Positions 1 to 8,041 are shown, counted from the first letter of the stretch. The stretch is DNA of 14,340 bases from Candidatus Falkowiibacteriota bacterium (GCA_016212745.1 JACRDX010000005.1:1-14340); one strand, 5' to 3'. Numbers and translations are program-made. The notes: generated from the sequence alone by a model not told the origin.

Positions 1-1075
1 AAGAGCTGCCGTGCGTACGCGGCAAAAGTCCGATTTTGCAACCAAGTTGCCTGATTTCTGTTAGCGCGCGGCCATCAACTCGTTTGGCATCTTTTAAGAT
101 TGCTTGGCCGATTGCAATGTCTGCCCATTTTGCAAAATCTTCCAAAAGTTTTTTACGCTTGTCTTTGCCAACTTGTTTTTCAACCAGCATCGCGTCAGCA
201 GCTTGTTCAATTGAGTGCAAAACTTTTTTGCGCTCGAACTTTGTTGCATTGGATTCATTGAAAAGTTGCGTATTGATTTTTTCAAAAACAAAGTCATGAG
301 TTTGTTTAAGTAATTTTTCAAATTCTTCTGCGCTGGTTTTCTTGTTTTCGTCCAGATCTTCGTTGGATTCAACGACAGGAATCGGCAATTTTTCCTGGCC
401 AATTTGTTCGCGGATTTGTTCTATGAGTTTAATGACTTTTTGAACATGTTTAAACGCGAACTTAGTGGCTTCATAAAACGCGTCTTCACTGATTTGTTTT
501 GCGCCGGCCTCAATCATCAAAACTTTGTCTTTTGACAATGTTAGACAAATGTCCATATCAGATTTTTCTCGTGCAATATAGGTTGGGTTAATCACCCATT
601 CATCGTTGATTCTTCCGACGCGCACGCCAGCAATTGGCCCATTCCACGGAATGTTTGACATGTGTAAAACTGTGGACGCGCCAATAATCGCGGGAATATC
701 AGCATCATTTTCAGCGTCAATTGAAAGAACGGTAATTACAATTTGTACATCCTGTCGTATGCTGGCATCAAACAATGGGCGAATGCCGCGGTCAATCATT
801 CTCGCGGTTAAAATCGCTTCGTCAGTTGGCCTTGTTTCACGTTTTATGAAGCGCGAGGATTTAATTCTGCCGGCGGCGTACATTTTTTCTTCGTATTCAA
901 CCATCAGCGGAAAAAAAGCAACATTTTCTCTTGGCGCAGGGTTCATTACGGCCGTTGCTAAAATTACGGTGTCGCCATATTGGACGGTGCAGCTCGCATT
1001 GGATTGTTGGGCTAATTCACCGGATTCAATTATTAGTTTTTTTCCACCAAATTCTGTTTCCCATCTTTTTAACAT
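1..1075 (-). CDS. pnp: Polyribonucleotide nucleotidyltransferase (PNPase), N-terminal part, cut by window edge
   Basis: The reverse strand is open from an ATG at 1075 to the left edge, about 358 codons with no stop, so the 3' half lies outside the window. PNPase is the phosphorolytic 3'-5' exoribonuclease of mRNA decay. The N-terminus reads as a first RNase PH domain (about residues 1-145, with GDTVILATAV and later the segment TARMIDRGIRPLF). It is followed by a charged helical linker (about 240-325) and then the start of the second RNase PH domain at about 330 with RVDGRALTEIR and LLPRTHGSS, which is characteristic of PNPase. The KH and S1 domains would be beyond the edge. The ATG is 9 bases after the rpsO stop, with no good SD, so translation probably depends on the rpsO-pnp transcript. 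rpsO-pnp is the classical bacterial order. Confidence 0.95.
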   Translation of the reverse strand, partial: MLKRWETEFGGKKLIIESGELAQQSNASCTVQYGDTVILATAVMNPAPRENVAFFPLMVEYEEKMYAAGRIKSSRFIKRETRPTDEAILTARMIDRGIRPLFDASIRQDVQIVITVLSIDAENDADIPAIIGASTVLHMSNIPWNGPIAGVRVGRINDEWVINPTYIAREKSDMDICLTLSKDKVLMIEAGAKQISEDAFYEATKFAFKHVQKVIKLIEQIREQIGQEKLPIPVVESNEDLDENKKTSAEEFEKLLKQTHDFVFEKINTQLFNESNATKFERKKVLHSIEQAADAMLVEKQVGKDKRKKLLEDFAKWADIAIGQAILKDAKRVDGRALTEIRQLGCKIGLLPRTHGSS

Positions 1076-1084
1076 AAATATTTT

Positions 1085-1459
1085 TTATTCTTCGGTTTGA
1101 TTTTTTGTTGTTTCACCTTCAACTTGCTCTGGAGCAGCTGGTAATTCTTCACTGAAAAGCGCTTCTTCTTCCTCTTCCGCTGCTTGCCGCGGCTTTATTT
1201 TCAGTCCTAATGTTTTTGTCAGTTTGTTGAATCTCTCCACGCTTTCTGCTTCCAAGTAGCGAAGCAACCGTCTGCGCTCGCCAAGTTTTTTTAATAAACC
1301 TCGGCGTGACGAGAAATCATGTTTGTGCGCCTGCAAGTGTTTTGTAAGCTCTTTAATTTCATCGCTCAAAATCGCAATTTGGACTTCTGGAGAGCCAGTG
1401 TCTGTGTCGTGGATTTTGAATTTGTTGATAATCTGCTGCTTTTTCTTGGCGTTAAGCAT
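1085..1459 (-). CDS. rpsO: Ribosomal protein S15 with acidic C-terminal extension
   Basis: This 124-residue protein matches small-subunit protein S15 over residues 1-90. It has DTGSPEVQIAILS near residue 19, the rRNA-binding HKHDFSSRRGLLKKLGERRRLL block at about 46-66 (core HKHDFSSRRGLL), and ends the conserved part with LTKTLGLK. Bacterial S15 is normally about 89 residues. Here about 34 extra residues follow, starting RQAAEEEEEA and continuing rich in Glu, Gln and Thr, an acidic tail on a basic ribosomal protein. The start ATG at 1459 gives the canonical N-terminus. A promoter about 80 bases upstream leaves a leader of roughly 75 bases, where S15 autoregulation is known in other bacteria; I see no specific structure proving it here. 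pnp follows in the same operon. Confidence 0.96.
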   Translation of the reverse strand: MLNAKKKQQIINKFKIHDTDTGSPEVQIAILSDEIKELTKHLQAHKHDFSSRRGLLKKLGERRRLLRYLEAESVERFNKLTKTLGLKIKPRQAAEEEEEALFSEELPAAPEQVEGETTKNQTEE

Positions 1460-1540
1460 AATTTTACGAGTTCCGCAGTTTGGCTGAAGATTCTAAGAAT
1501 ATTCATTGCCAAAACCACAGAGTCGGTTAATTGTTGATTA

Positions 1541-1569
1541 AGCATAGCAAAGGAATTCGTTTTTTACAA
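1541..1569 (-). promoter_or_regulatory. Promoter of the rpsO-pnp operon
   Basis: Reading the reverse strand, TTGTAA (1564-1569) and TATGCT (1541-1546) are separated by exactly 17 bases. Predicted transcription starts near 1534, giving a leader of about 75 bases before rpsO. It overlaps the divergent promoter of the rightward gene. Confidence 0.65.
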
Positions 1570-1575
1570 GGTTTG

Positions 1576-1584
1576 TGCTATTAT
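1576..1584 (+). promoter_or_regulatory. Extended -10 promoter for the DHH-like gene
   Basis: TGCTATTAT on the forward strand is an extended -10 element (TGn plus TATTAT at 1579-1584). The -35 position is poor. A start near 1591 would leave only about 20-30 bases before the candidate ATGs at 1613 and 1622. Confidence 0.5.
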
Positions 1585-1612
1585 AAAAAAATAATGAATA
1601 ACCCATTTGTTT

Positions 1613-3436
1613 ATGTTCGCAATGCCTACGGAAAAAGGACCAACCGCTGAAGGCGAATCTAACAAATCCAAGAAAGAACTTCTGATAGATGAATTAGAGA
1701 AGGTTTTAGAATTAAAAAGACAAGCGAAGCAGAGAAAAAAGGAACTGCAAGCTTTTGACCTTGGCAAATTGATGGAAAATGATCCGGAAATGACGCCAGA
1801 ACGTTGGAAACAAATGAAGCAACTTTTTCGTAGGGACATGCGCGGAGAGAACGTGGAATATCCAGAACATACTGCCCGCGAGCGGCAGGTTAATGAAATT
1901 TGGCATAATTATTTGGACACGCTTTGGGTTATAAATGATTTAATAGAAAAAGAGCAAGAACTTCGTGAAAAAATTGAAATAGAAAAAATGCGTGAAACAC
2001 CAGCGCCAGCTGATTTACCAATTGCAACAAAAGAAATAACAGATGAATTTGAGGTTAAAGCTGGCCAAGTAGAGAGAGTATTGCCCAAAGATGATAAAAC
2101 CGCGGAAATTGCGAGAATTGTAAAAGAAAAAGCAGACAAAATTCAGCCCATGATTAACGATTTAACAGATTTTACCGTTGATGCAGTCATGCAATATTTG
2201 GAAGTTCCTGATTTTTTTGCGGAAAAGCTTTTAGAATCACTGGAAAAGGACCACCAGATTCTCGGCGCGCCAGATGAGCATGGCGTGCGCTATAAAGTTA
2301 AGCAAGCGCAAGCAGCAGCAGGGCAACAAGAAAAACAGAATGAAATTCCGCGCAATGCAACGGAGATTACTTTGGCGAGAATTAGGGATTATAAAGAATT
2401 GGCAGCTGCGACAAAGCAGGAAGGCGATGAAAAGTTTTTGCAGAAAACTCGGCAGCTTTGGAAAGAAATTGTTGTGCATGGAATTGCAGGAAAGGACAAA
2501 CAAGGCAAGCCCATTCTTATGAATTTTAGCGATTTGGATGGAAATTGCGCGGTTGGTTTGTTAGGATTGGCAGGCATCAATACTAAGCGCATTGAATATG
2601 TTGAAAAAGAAAAGTTTGTGGTCGGTAAAATCAATTTAGACACAGGCAACAGGCATGGAGTTGTTGTTGAAGATGAGGGGCGAACTGCGTTTTTTGACCA
2701 TCATGCCGCAGAATCTGGAAGCGATACGTGCGCAACAAAAATAGTTTATGACGCGTTGGTTAAACTTGGTTTGCTTGAAAAGCAAGAGTGGCTGGATAAA
2801 CTGGTTGAGTTTGTTAATCATGAAGATAATCAGACATACCCGTCACAAAATCCAATTGAAGATTACAAAAATTCTTGGCAATCTTTGTTGGGGCTTAGTA
2901 CTTTTATCAAGTTTGAGAAGCTGGCAGATTTTTTTCAGAACGTTAACAAGGCGCCACATGAACCATTGACCGCGGCTGAATTAAAGCAGCTTGGTTTGGC
3001 TAAGAAAGCCAATGAAAGAAAAAAGGACGTTGAATATAACGCGAGGATTATTGAGGGGGAAAAAGGCAAAGAGGCAGAAGTAAATGATTTTGTGGTGGAA
3101 ACAGCAAAGTATGGAAAAATTATTATTGATATTGTGAAACCAGATGGGCAAAAGCTGTTGCGCAGACGTGGATTTCCGGTGGCAAAAGCATTTGGTTATG
3201 GCGGGCATATTCTTTGGAATCCGTCAGAAAATAGTTTTTTCTTGTCAACGGTTGGCAAGTTAGAACATTCGTTTAGTCAGGGCAGACCTGTCCGTGAAAC
3301 AATGTGGATAAAACCAGAGCATGATTCTGTGCCGCTTGCAGTTACATTGGAGCAAGTGCTGACAATTTTGGCAGATGGCAATTTGCATGTAAGCAACAAA
3401 TTAGAGCGATATTTTCAAACGGGTAAATTGGAATAA
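1613..3436 (+). CDS. Large protein with DHH-phosphoesterase-like motifs, function unknown
   Basis: About 607 residues; not recognised as a named gene. Residues 15-130 are highly charged and helical, probably coiled coil, with a WKQMKQLFRRDMRG segment. A compact domain follows from about 290. Numbered from ATG 1613 it shows DLDGNCAVGLLG (D307, D309), NLDTG (D343), FFDHHAAESGSDTCATKIVYDAL (core DHHAAESGSDTCA, D362-H363-H364) and FVNHEDN (H403, D405). The order Asp-rich, DTG, DHH and late Asp resembles the metal-binding motifs of DHH phosphoesterases (RecJ, NrnA, pyrophosphatase families), which would suggest cleavage of a phosphodiester or pyrophosphate. That is an inference from spacing and motifs. 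The last about 100 residues (from 500) form another domain with GGHILWNP. An in-frame TTG at 1607 and ATG at 1622 are alternative starts; none has an SD. It is probably monocistronic, and the next gene has its own promoter. Confidence 0.85.
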   Translation: MFAMPTEKGPTAEGESNKSKKELLIDELEKVLELKRQAKQRKKELQAFDLGKLMENDPEMTPERWKQMKQLFRRDMRGENVEYPEHTARERQVNEIWHNYLDTLWVINDLIEKEQELREKIEIEKMRETPAPADLPIATKEITDEFEVKAGQVERVLPKDDKTAEIARIVKEKADKIQPMINDLTDFTVDAVMQYLEVPDFFAEKLLESLEKDHQILGAPDEHGVRYKVKQAQAAAGQQEKQNEIPRNATEITLARIRDYKELAAATKQEGDEKFLQKTRQLWKEIVVHGIAGKDKQGKPILMNFSDLDGNCAVGLLGLAGINTKRIEYVEKEKFVVGKINLDTGNRHGVVVEDEGRTAFFDHHAAESGSDTCATKIVYDALVKLGLLEKQEWLDKLVEFVNHEDNQTYPSQNPIEDYKNSWQSLLGLSTFIKFEKLADFFQNVNKAPHEPLTAAELKQLGLAKKANERKKDVEYNARIIEGEKGKEAEVNDFVVETAKYGKIIIDIVKPDGQKLLRRRGFPVAKAFGYGGHILWNPSENSFFLSTVGKLEHSFSQGRPVRETMWIKPEHDSVPLAVTLEQVLTILADGNLHVSNKLERYFQTGKLE

Positions 3437-3454
3437 AATTTCCCCTTGCCAGAT

Positions 3455-3482
3455 TTGTTTATAGTTGATATGCTGCTATAAT
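3455..3482 (+). promoter_or_regulatory. Promoter of the DksA-like/lspA operon
   Basis: TTGTTT (3455-3460) and a perfect TATAAT (3477-3482) are separated by 16 bases. The extended -10 triplet TGC precedes the -10. Transcription would start about 20 bases before the ATG at 3509. Confidence 0.7.
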
Positions 3483-3508
3483 TAAATTGGAAGAAGCGTT
3501 GAAACAAT

Positions 3509-3889
3509 ATGGGAGAAAAGTTAAATAAAAAAGATTTAGCCGAGATAGAAAAAAAGCTTTTGCAGGAAAAGGCCAGTCTTGAAAAAGAACTGGCTGAAAT
3601 TGCGCGCAAAAATCCGTATAACCCAGATGATTATCAGGCCGTTTTTGAAGAATATGGCAATGACGCATCTGATAGCATTGCAGAGGTGACAAAGTTTGAT
3701 TTGAATTTAAGCCTTGAGCAGACATTGGAAAAAGCGCTGCGCGATGTAAATAAAGCAGTGGATAGTTTGAAAAAAGGAAATTACGGAATTTGTAAATATT
3801 GCAAACAGCCAATAGACAAAGCGCGGCTTTTGGCGCGGCCAACATCTTCGGCGTGCGTTTCTTGCAAGAATAAATTAAAGTCACTCTAA
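3509..3889 (+). CDS. DksA/TraR-family C4 zinc finger protein
   Basis: This 126-residue protein has an N-terminal coiled coil (about 5-35, KKLLQEKASLEKELAEIA), a central acidic helix (EEYGNDASDSIAEV, about 47-60) and a C-terminal zinc finger CKYC...CVSC (C95, C98, C116, C119). That layout is typical of DksA/TraR/YlyA proteins. DksA proper binds the RNA polymerase secondary channel and modulates transcription. Whether this short homologue does so is inferred; the coiled-coil tip lacks the classic paired Asp of E. coli DksA at an obvious position. The gene precedes lspA by one base, the same pairing as ylyA-lspA in Bacillus, which suggests translational coupling. No strong SD is visible before the ATG. 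Confidence 0.92.
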   Translation: MGEKLNKKDLAEIEKKLLQEKASLEKELAEIARKNPYNPDDYQAVFEEYGNDASDSIAEVTKFDLNLSLEQTLEKALRDVNKAVDSLKKGNYGICKYCKQPIDKARLLARPTSSACVSCKNKLKSL

Positions 3890-3890
3890 T

Positions 3891-4355
3891 ATGCGGCGCG
3901 CTGCGCTTTTGTCGGGCTTGATTGTTCTGTTCGCAGTTGATATTATTGCAAAACAAATCGCCCTTAGACATTTAGGTTCTCAGGGCTTTTTTATTGCTTT
4001 TGGAAAGTTTAATTTTGGTTTTTTGCCAGTAATTAATGATAGGATTGCATTCAACATTCCGTTGCCGACGATAGTTATTTTGATTGTTCTGTTTGTTGTG
4101 ATTGCTGGGTTAGTTGTATGTTTGGTTAAATGCCCGAAGCGATTTAGAATTTTTCTTTGGCTGATTTTGCTTGGCGCCGCGAGCAATTTTGGGGACAGAA
4201 TTTTTTTCGGCGGAGTCGTGGATTTTATTAGTGTAAATTTTGGAAATTTCAATTGGCCAACTTTTAATTTGGCAGATTGTTATATCGCGGTTGGTGTTGT
4301 TTGCGCGCTGGAAAAATATGTCTGTTGCGCCGTTCGCACGCCAAACGCGGCTTAA
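3891..4355 (+). CDS. lspA: Lipoprotein signal peptidase (signal peptidase II)
   Basis: A 154-residue membrane protein with four hydrophobic segments (about 5-24, 57-79, 87-101 and 128-145). The family signatures are present. ASNFGDRIFFGGVVDFI (about 97-113) carries catalytic Asp111, and FNLADCYI (125-132) carries catalytic Asp129. An early VDIIAK (16-21) matches the usual conserved Asp of the first helix. LspA is the membrane aspartyl protease that removes the signal peptide of prolipoproteins after lipidation. The ATG follows the DksA-like stop by one base. The 3' end overlaps the comM stop codon by four bases on the other strand, so transcription from both sides converges here; no terminator hairpin is evident between them. 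Confidence 0.93.
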   Translation: MRRAALLSGLIVLFAVDIIAKQIALRHLGSQGFFIAFGKFNFGFLPVINDRIAFNIPLPTIVILIVLFVVIAGLVVCLVKCPKRFRIFLWLILLGAASNFGDRIFFGGVVDFISVNFGNFNWPTFNLADCYIAVGVVCALEKYVCCAVRTPNAA

Positions 4356-5863
4356 CTTTTTGCCCGGTATTGTAGCGCTTCGGCAATGTGTTGGGATAAA
4401 ATATTTGGCGCGCCTTCCAAGTCAGCAATTGTCCTGCTGACTTTTAAAATTCTGTGGAAGGCGCGCGCAGAAAGTCCTAATTGCCGCTCCGCAGAGCGAA
4501 GCAGCTCTGCGCTTTGCGCGTCAATGCGGCAAAATTCTTTGATTTCTTTTGCGCTCATTGCCGCATTAGAGCGGAGCGGCATATTTTTAAACCTTTCTCT
4601 TTGGATAACTCTTGCGGCCTCAACGCGTTTTTTGATATTTGTTGAACATTCTTCTTGTTTGTCTGATTGCAATTTGTCAAAATTAACTTTCTGAACTTCA
4701 ATATTTAAATCTATTCGGTCCAAAAGCGGGCCAGATATTTTTTTATTGTAATTCAAAACTTGAATTTGCGAGCAAATACATTCGTGCGTTGGGTCGCCCC
4801 GATATCCGCATGGGCAGGGGTTGCGCGCCGCGACAAGCATAAACCGCGCCGGGAAAGTAATTGTCCCGTGCGCGCGCGAAATTGAAACCACGCCATCTTC
4901 AAGCGGCTGCCGCAAATTTTCCAGACTTGTGCGTGGAAATTCGGGAAATTCGTCCATAAATAAAACGCCATTGTGCGCCAAAGTTATTTCTCCGGGTTTT
5001 GGAATACGGCCGCCGCCAACAAGTGCGATTCCAGAGCTCGTGTGATGCGGGCTGCGAAACGGTCGCTCAATTATAATTGGAGTCTGGTCTGAAAGCAGCC
5101 CTGCGGCTGAATAAATTTTTGTTGTTTCAATTATTTCTTCAAAAGTAAGGTCAGGCAAAATTGTCGGCAAAGCGCGCGCCAGCAAAGTTTTTCCTGACCC
5201 AGGCGGGCCAGACATAATAATATTGTGCCCGCCAGCAGCTGCTATTTCCAGCGCGCGCTTTGCCTGCTCCTGACCTTTGATATATGCCATGTCCATTTCT
5301 GCTTTTTCTTTTCGCAAGCTGTTTATATCAAGCATTGTTGCGTTTTGGATTTGCTCTTTAGAATTCAAATGGTCAACAAGTTGCCGCAAATTGGAAACCG
5401 GATAAATTGATAAATCCGCGATAAGACTTGCCTCGCTTGCGTTTTGCAAAGGAATGTAAAAATTTTTTATGCCGCGTTGCCGCGCGAAAATGGCCGCTGA
5501 CAAAGCGCCTGATACTGGCCGCAAATTACCATTAAGTGCCAGCTCGCCAATAAAAAGCGCGTCTGCCAGCTGATTTTTTATTTGGTTGGAAGTTGCCAAC
5601 AAACTTAAAGCAATGGCAAGGTCATAGCTTGGCCCTTCTTTTTTTATGTCTGCTGGCGCCAGATTTACTGTGACGACCTTTTTTGGCAAGGCAAGTTCGC
5701 TGTTCAAAATCGCCAGCGTGACGCGTTCGCGCGATTCTTGGATTGCCGTGTCTGGCAAGCCGACTATTTTTAAACAAAAAGTTCCGGCCGTCACGTCAGC
5801 TTCAACTTCCACAAGTGAACAATCCAGCCCAATCGTTGCGCAAGCGTTGATTTTTGAGAACAT
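4352..5863 (-). CDS. comM: ComM/YifB-family Mg-chelatase-like AAA+ ATPase
   Basis: A full-length 503-residue member of the YifB/ComM family. The N-terminal Lon-like (ChlI) domain (about 15-165) contains VEADVTAGTFCLKIVGLPD. The AAA+ core follows with Walker A GPPGSGKT (219-226), Walker B LFMDEF (301-306), a cysteine cluster CPCG...CIC (C350, C352, C362, C364) and the arginine-containing SGPLLDRID (378-386). The C-terminal Mg-chelatase lid lies at about 440-500. In Vibrio and Haemophilus, ComM is a branch-migration helicase acting in natural transformation; that role is known for the family and inferred here. No SD precedes the ATG at 5863. The upstream 120 bases hold a GTTTCG-rich repeat copy, and I could not find a convincing promoter there. 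Confidence 0.95.
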   Translation of the reverse strand: MFSKINACATIGLDCSLVEVEADVTAGTFCLKIVGLPDTAIQESRERVTLAILNSELALPKKVVTVNLAPADIKKEGPSYDLAIALSLLATSNQIKNQLADALFIGELALNGNLRPVSGALSAAIFARQRGIKNFYIPLQNASEASLIADLSIYPVSNLRQLVDHLNSKEQIQNATMLDINSLRKEKAEMDMAYIKGQEQAKRALEIAAAGGHNIIMSGPPGSGKTLLARALPTILPDLTFEEIIETTKIYSAAGLLSDQTPIIIERPFRSPHHTSSGIALVGGGRIPKPGEITLAHNGVLFMDEFPEFPRTSLENLRQPLEDGVVSISRAHGTITFPARFMLVAARNPCPCGYRGDPTHECICSQIQVLNYNKKISGPLLDRIDLNIEVQKVNFDKLQSDKQEECSTNIKKRVEAARVIQRERFKNMPLRSNAAMSAKEIKEFCRIDAQSAELLRSAERQLGLSARAFHRILKVSRTIADLEGAPNILSQHIAEALQYRAKS

Positions 5864-5877
5864 ATTGAAATTTGGTG

Positions 5878-5975
5878 ATCGGTTTCGATGCTCGTTTCGG
5901 TACAGGGTTTTCGGTTTTCGTAAAAAATTACGGACAACGATTTACGTAAACCGAAACGAACCGCGATACCGTTAA
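5878..5975. repeat. Diverged copy (C) of a GTTTCG-rich intergenic repeat
   Basis: An imperfectly palindromic stretch dense in GTTTCG/CGAAAC words. The stretch 5937-5957 (ACGATTTACGTAAACCGAAAC and one more base) is the reverse complement of 8070-8090 except at one position, which links it to the repeats at 6073 and 8063. Together with 5976-6184 it fills the gap of about 320 bases between comM and the CPYC gene. No protein gene is seen in that gap. Confidence 0.7.
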
Positions 5976-6000
5976 CCGACATCCAAGTAACTGTTTTAAT

Positions 6001-6031
6001 TATAAAAAATAGCCATTGGCAATGGCTATTT
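6001..6031 (-). terminator. Intrinsic terminator of the M23 peptidase/CPYC unit
   Basis: A perfect 11-bp stem AATGGCTATTT/AAATAGCCATT (6007-6017 and 6021-6031) with loop GGC. On the reverse strand it is followed by a T run leading into ATAATT. It lies about 150 bases past the end of the CPYC gene. No T run follows on the forward strand. Confidence 0.85.
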
Positions 6032-6072
6032 GAGGGATGTTGATAAGTTACCCCGTAAAATCGGTATGGGTA

Positions 6073-6171
6073 TCGATGCCCGCCCGCCTGCCGTCGGGCA
6101 GGTTTCGGTAGACGGTTTACGGCTTGGGCAAAAAACACGAATTACGAGCTCCGTTAGCCGAAACGTGCATC
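6073..6171 (+). repeat. Long inverted repeat, copy A (partner at 8063-8161)
   Basis: Positions 6073-6147 match the reverse complement of 8087-8161 at 73 of 75 bases by eye. With the next 24 bases the match is about 92 of 99. It contains a GC-rich hairpin (CCTGCC 6087-6092, loop GTCG, GGCAGG 6097-6102) and the word TTTACGGCTTGGGC. It lies between the CPYC gene and its terminator, so it should be transcribed in the 3' untranslated region. Confidence 0.9.
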
Positions 6172-6184
6172 AACGCCGACACCA

Positions 6185-6685
6185 TTAACCGTTCTTGTTT
6201 TTTTCCTTTGTTAAATAAATCCCGATTGTTCCAAATATACAAAGCACAATAATTGTTGCCCAAAGCCAGCGATAGTTGTGCGTTGGCGCAGACGCATCAG
6301 ATTTGCTTAAATATTGTTCAAGAATATCTTGCGGCGCTGGGCAAATTTTTTCTAAACATTTGTCTATTTGCGCTTTTATTTTTTCGGGATAATAACCGGT
6401 GATTGATTTGTCGCCGACAAAAGTTATTGGAGTATCTGTTGCAAAAGTGTCATAAGCTTTTGCAAATTCCGCAAACAGCATCGCATTGTCCGAATTGTGT
6501 GAAACTTCATATTGGTGAATGTTGATGCTGGGCTGGTCTTTTTGAATTGCGTTCAACAAGTAGCTTGCTTGTTCGCAATAGGGACAATCTTCAGTGACGA
6601 ATAAATAAACATCAATCGGCGGGCTTGCCGAAGCAATAATCGGAATTAAAATCGCAATAATTATAAAAATCTTTTTCATATTCAT
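6185..6685 (-). CDS. Secreted, membrane-tethered thioredoxin-like CPYC protein
   Basis: 166 residues. The N-terminus has Lys4-Lys5 followed by a hydrophobic stretch (6-19, ending ASAS), which looks like a signal peptide. A thioredoxin-like fold follows, with the redox motif CPYC (34-37, in LFVTEDCPYCEQA) and TPITF with the expected cis-Pro (P86). A second hydrophobic helix (about 139-158, LWATIIVLCIFGTIGIYL) with a Lys-rich end probably anchors the domain outside the membrane. C110 and C115 form a further cysteine pair. It probably acts as a thiol-disulfide oxidoreductase or glutaredoxin-like reductase at the cell envelope; the substrate is unknown. An in-frame Met at codon 3 is an alternative start. 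It begins 33 bases after the M23 peptidase gene, and no SD is visible. Confidence 0.85.
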   Translation of the reverse strand: MNMKKIFIIIAILIPIIASASPPIDVYLFVTEDCPYCEQASYLLNAIQKDQPSINIHQYEVSHNSDNAMLFAEFAKAYDTFATDTPITFVGDKSITGYYPEKIKAQIDKCLEKICPAPQDILEQYLSKSDASAPTHNYRWLWATIIVLCIFGTIGIYLTKEKNKNG

Positions 6686-6718
6686 AAATTGGAAATTGGG
6701 AATTAGAAATTAGTCATT

Positions 6719-7996
6719 TCATTTAATGTATCCAAGCGGATTGACCATTTTGTTGTTAACGCGAACTTCAAAGTGAATGTGTGTGCCAGTTGATTTGCCA
6801 GTTGACCCGACTAACCCAATTGTCTGCCCACGCGACACGCCATCTCCAACTGCGACATCAATCCTGCTCGCGTGTCCGTAAAGCGTTTTTATTCCATTTC
6901 CATGGTCAATAATTATGTGACAGCCATATCCGCCATTCCAGCCACATTGGGATTTTATGACTGTGCCGTCGTCAGCCGCGTAAATCGGCTGTCCTTTTGG
7001 CAAACCAATGTCCAAGCCATGGTGACGCCAAGTGAAATACTGTGTGATTATGCGGCTGGGTGAAGGCCAAAGCATATTGCCAGTGCCAGTCACTTTGCCA
7101 GCTGTAAATAATTTTGAGACAGACCCGACCGGCGCTGCTGCGGTATATTTTTTTGTTGAATAGTAACTTGATAATTTGCCGCCCGGGATTATTAACGTTT
7201 GGCCAGCGCGCAAAGCCGCCGGGTCAATTAATCCGTTGGACACTAAAATTTTGCTGGCATCAACTTTATATTTTCCAGAAATACCGCCGAGTGTTTCGCC
7301 CCATTTAACCTGATGCGTCACGCCCGTTTCCGGCAAAATTTCCAAGACCGCGCCGGGTTTGATTGTGCTGGTGGGTTTGAGTTTGTTTTGCCATAAAATT
7401 GTATCAACGCTGACATTGAATTTTTTTGAAATTGAGCTGATTGTTTCACCTGATTTGACCACATATTTTGTTAGTTTGCCAGATGAAAGTATTGTTGACT
7501 CGGTTTGCATTATCTGCGGCTTGGTGATAGCCGTATTGCCCATTGTCATTGTGCCAAGTCCAGACAAATCAGGCATGCTACCAATGTCCATTGGCAATTG
7601 ATCAGGCTCGCCAAATTCCTCTGACGGAAATAGCGCCAATACCACGGTTTGGTCGCCGAAATTTTCATCGCGGATGTCTTGCGCCTGCAAATTGTTTAGC
7701 ACAACGACCATCGCGATTACAATGATGATTCCGTGGATAAAATGGCGACGCACTAAAAAATGAAAGAGTCGCACTCGCAAAAATGTGTAAAAATTAGAAA
7801 TTCTACGTTTTAAAAAATAGTATGAGCGGTAAAACGGTAAAAACAGGTAATATAGGCAAAAAACGCTAAATTTACGCAGCGTGTTATAAATATGAAGAAA
7901 TCCGTGTTTCCAGATAAAACCAAGTGCCTTGAAAATGCCAAGTAATGACCTGATAAATAGTCGGTTTAGCCAGTTTATTAGGCGATTTAATTGCAT
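6719..7996 (-). CDS. LysM-M23 family cell-wall metallopeptidase
   Basis: 425 residues from the ATG at 7996. Residues 1-85 are rich in aromatic and basic residues. A membrane helix (about 87-104, IHGIIIVIAMVVVLNNLQ) is followed by a linker, LysM1 (177-221, YVVKSGETISSISKKFNV), LysM2 (227-271, HQVKWGETLGGISGKYKV) and a C-terminal M23 domain. Zinc and catalytic residues are visible: HxGxD (H325, D329), YGH (H375) and HIH (H406, H408). It should bind peptidoglycan and cut peptide cross-links at the cell surface. The reading frame is open to 8158, but the extra 54 codons are translated promoter and repeat DNA. The promoter at 8013-8041 predicts transcription from about 8006, only about 10 bases before this ATG, so the shorter, nearly leaderless form is preferred. 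Confidence 0.93.
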   Translation of the reverse strand: MQLNRLINWLNRLFIRSLLGIFKALGFIWKHGFLHIYNTLRKFSVFCLYYLFLPFYRSYYFLKRRISNFYTFLRVRLFHFLVRRHFIHGIIIVIAMVVVLNNLQAQDIRDENFGDQTVVLALFPSEEFGEPDQLPMDIGSMPDLSGLGTMTMGNTAITKPQIMQTESTILSSGKLTKYVVKSGETISSISKKFNVSVDTILWQNKLKPTSTIKPGAVLEILPETGVTHQVKWGETLGGISGKYKVDASKILVSNGLIDPAALRAGQTLIIPGGKLSSYYSTKKYTAAAPVGSVSKLFTAGKVTGTGNMLWPSPSRIITQYFTWRHHGLDIGLPKGQPIYAADDGTVIKSQCGWNGGYGCHIIIDHGNGIKTLYGHASRIDVAVGDGVSRGQTIGLVGSTGKSTGTHIHFEVRVNNKMVNPLGYIK

Positions 7997-8012
7997 AAAT
8001 AATGCTGAAAAT

Positions 8013-8041
8013 ATAGTAGCATTTAGAAAGAGGAAAATCAA
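8013..8041 (-). promoter_or_regulatory. Promoter of the M23 peptidase/CPYC unit
   Basis: On the reverse strand TTGATT (8036-8041) and TACTAT (8013-8018) are separated by 17 bases, and TGC precedes the -10 (extended -10). It lies inside the overlong reading frame and so decides the start codon of the peptidase. Confidence 0.75.

Noticed and set aside
606..1100. 164-codon forward frame opposite pnp, and other short forward frames at 36-299
   Set aside because: Shadows of the PNPase coding sequence; the antisense translation is unambiguous.
1594..1606. ATG at 1594 as the start of the DHH-like gene
   Set aside because: It is in another reading frame, and an in-frame stop for the gene lies at 1595-1597.
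3303..3311. Exact DnaA box (reverse) inside the DHH-like gene
   Set aside because: It is isolated within coding sequence with no cluster or AT-rich element around it; probably chance.
3459..3971. 170-codon reverse frame across the DksA-like gene
   Set aside because: It overlaps a gene with four conserved zinc cysteines and a promoter, and has no signals itself.
5878..6171. CRISPR-like appearance of the GTTTCG repeats
   Set aside because: There is no regular spacing, no constant repeat with unique spacers, and no cas genes.
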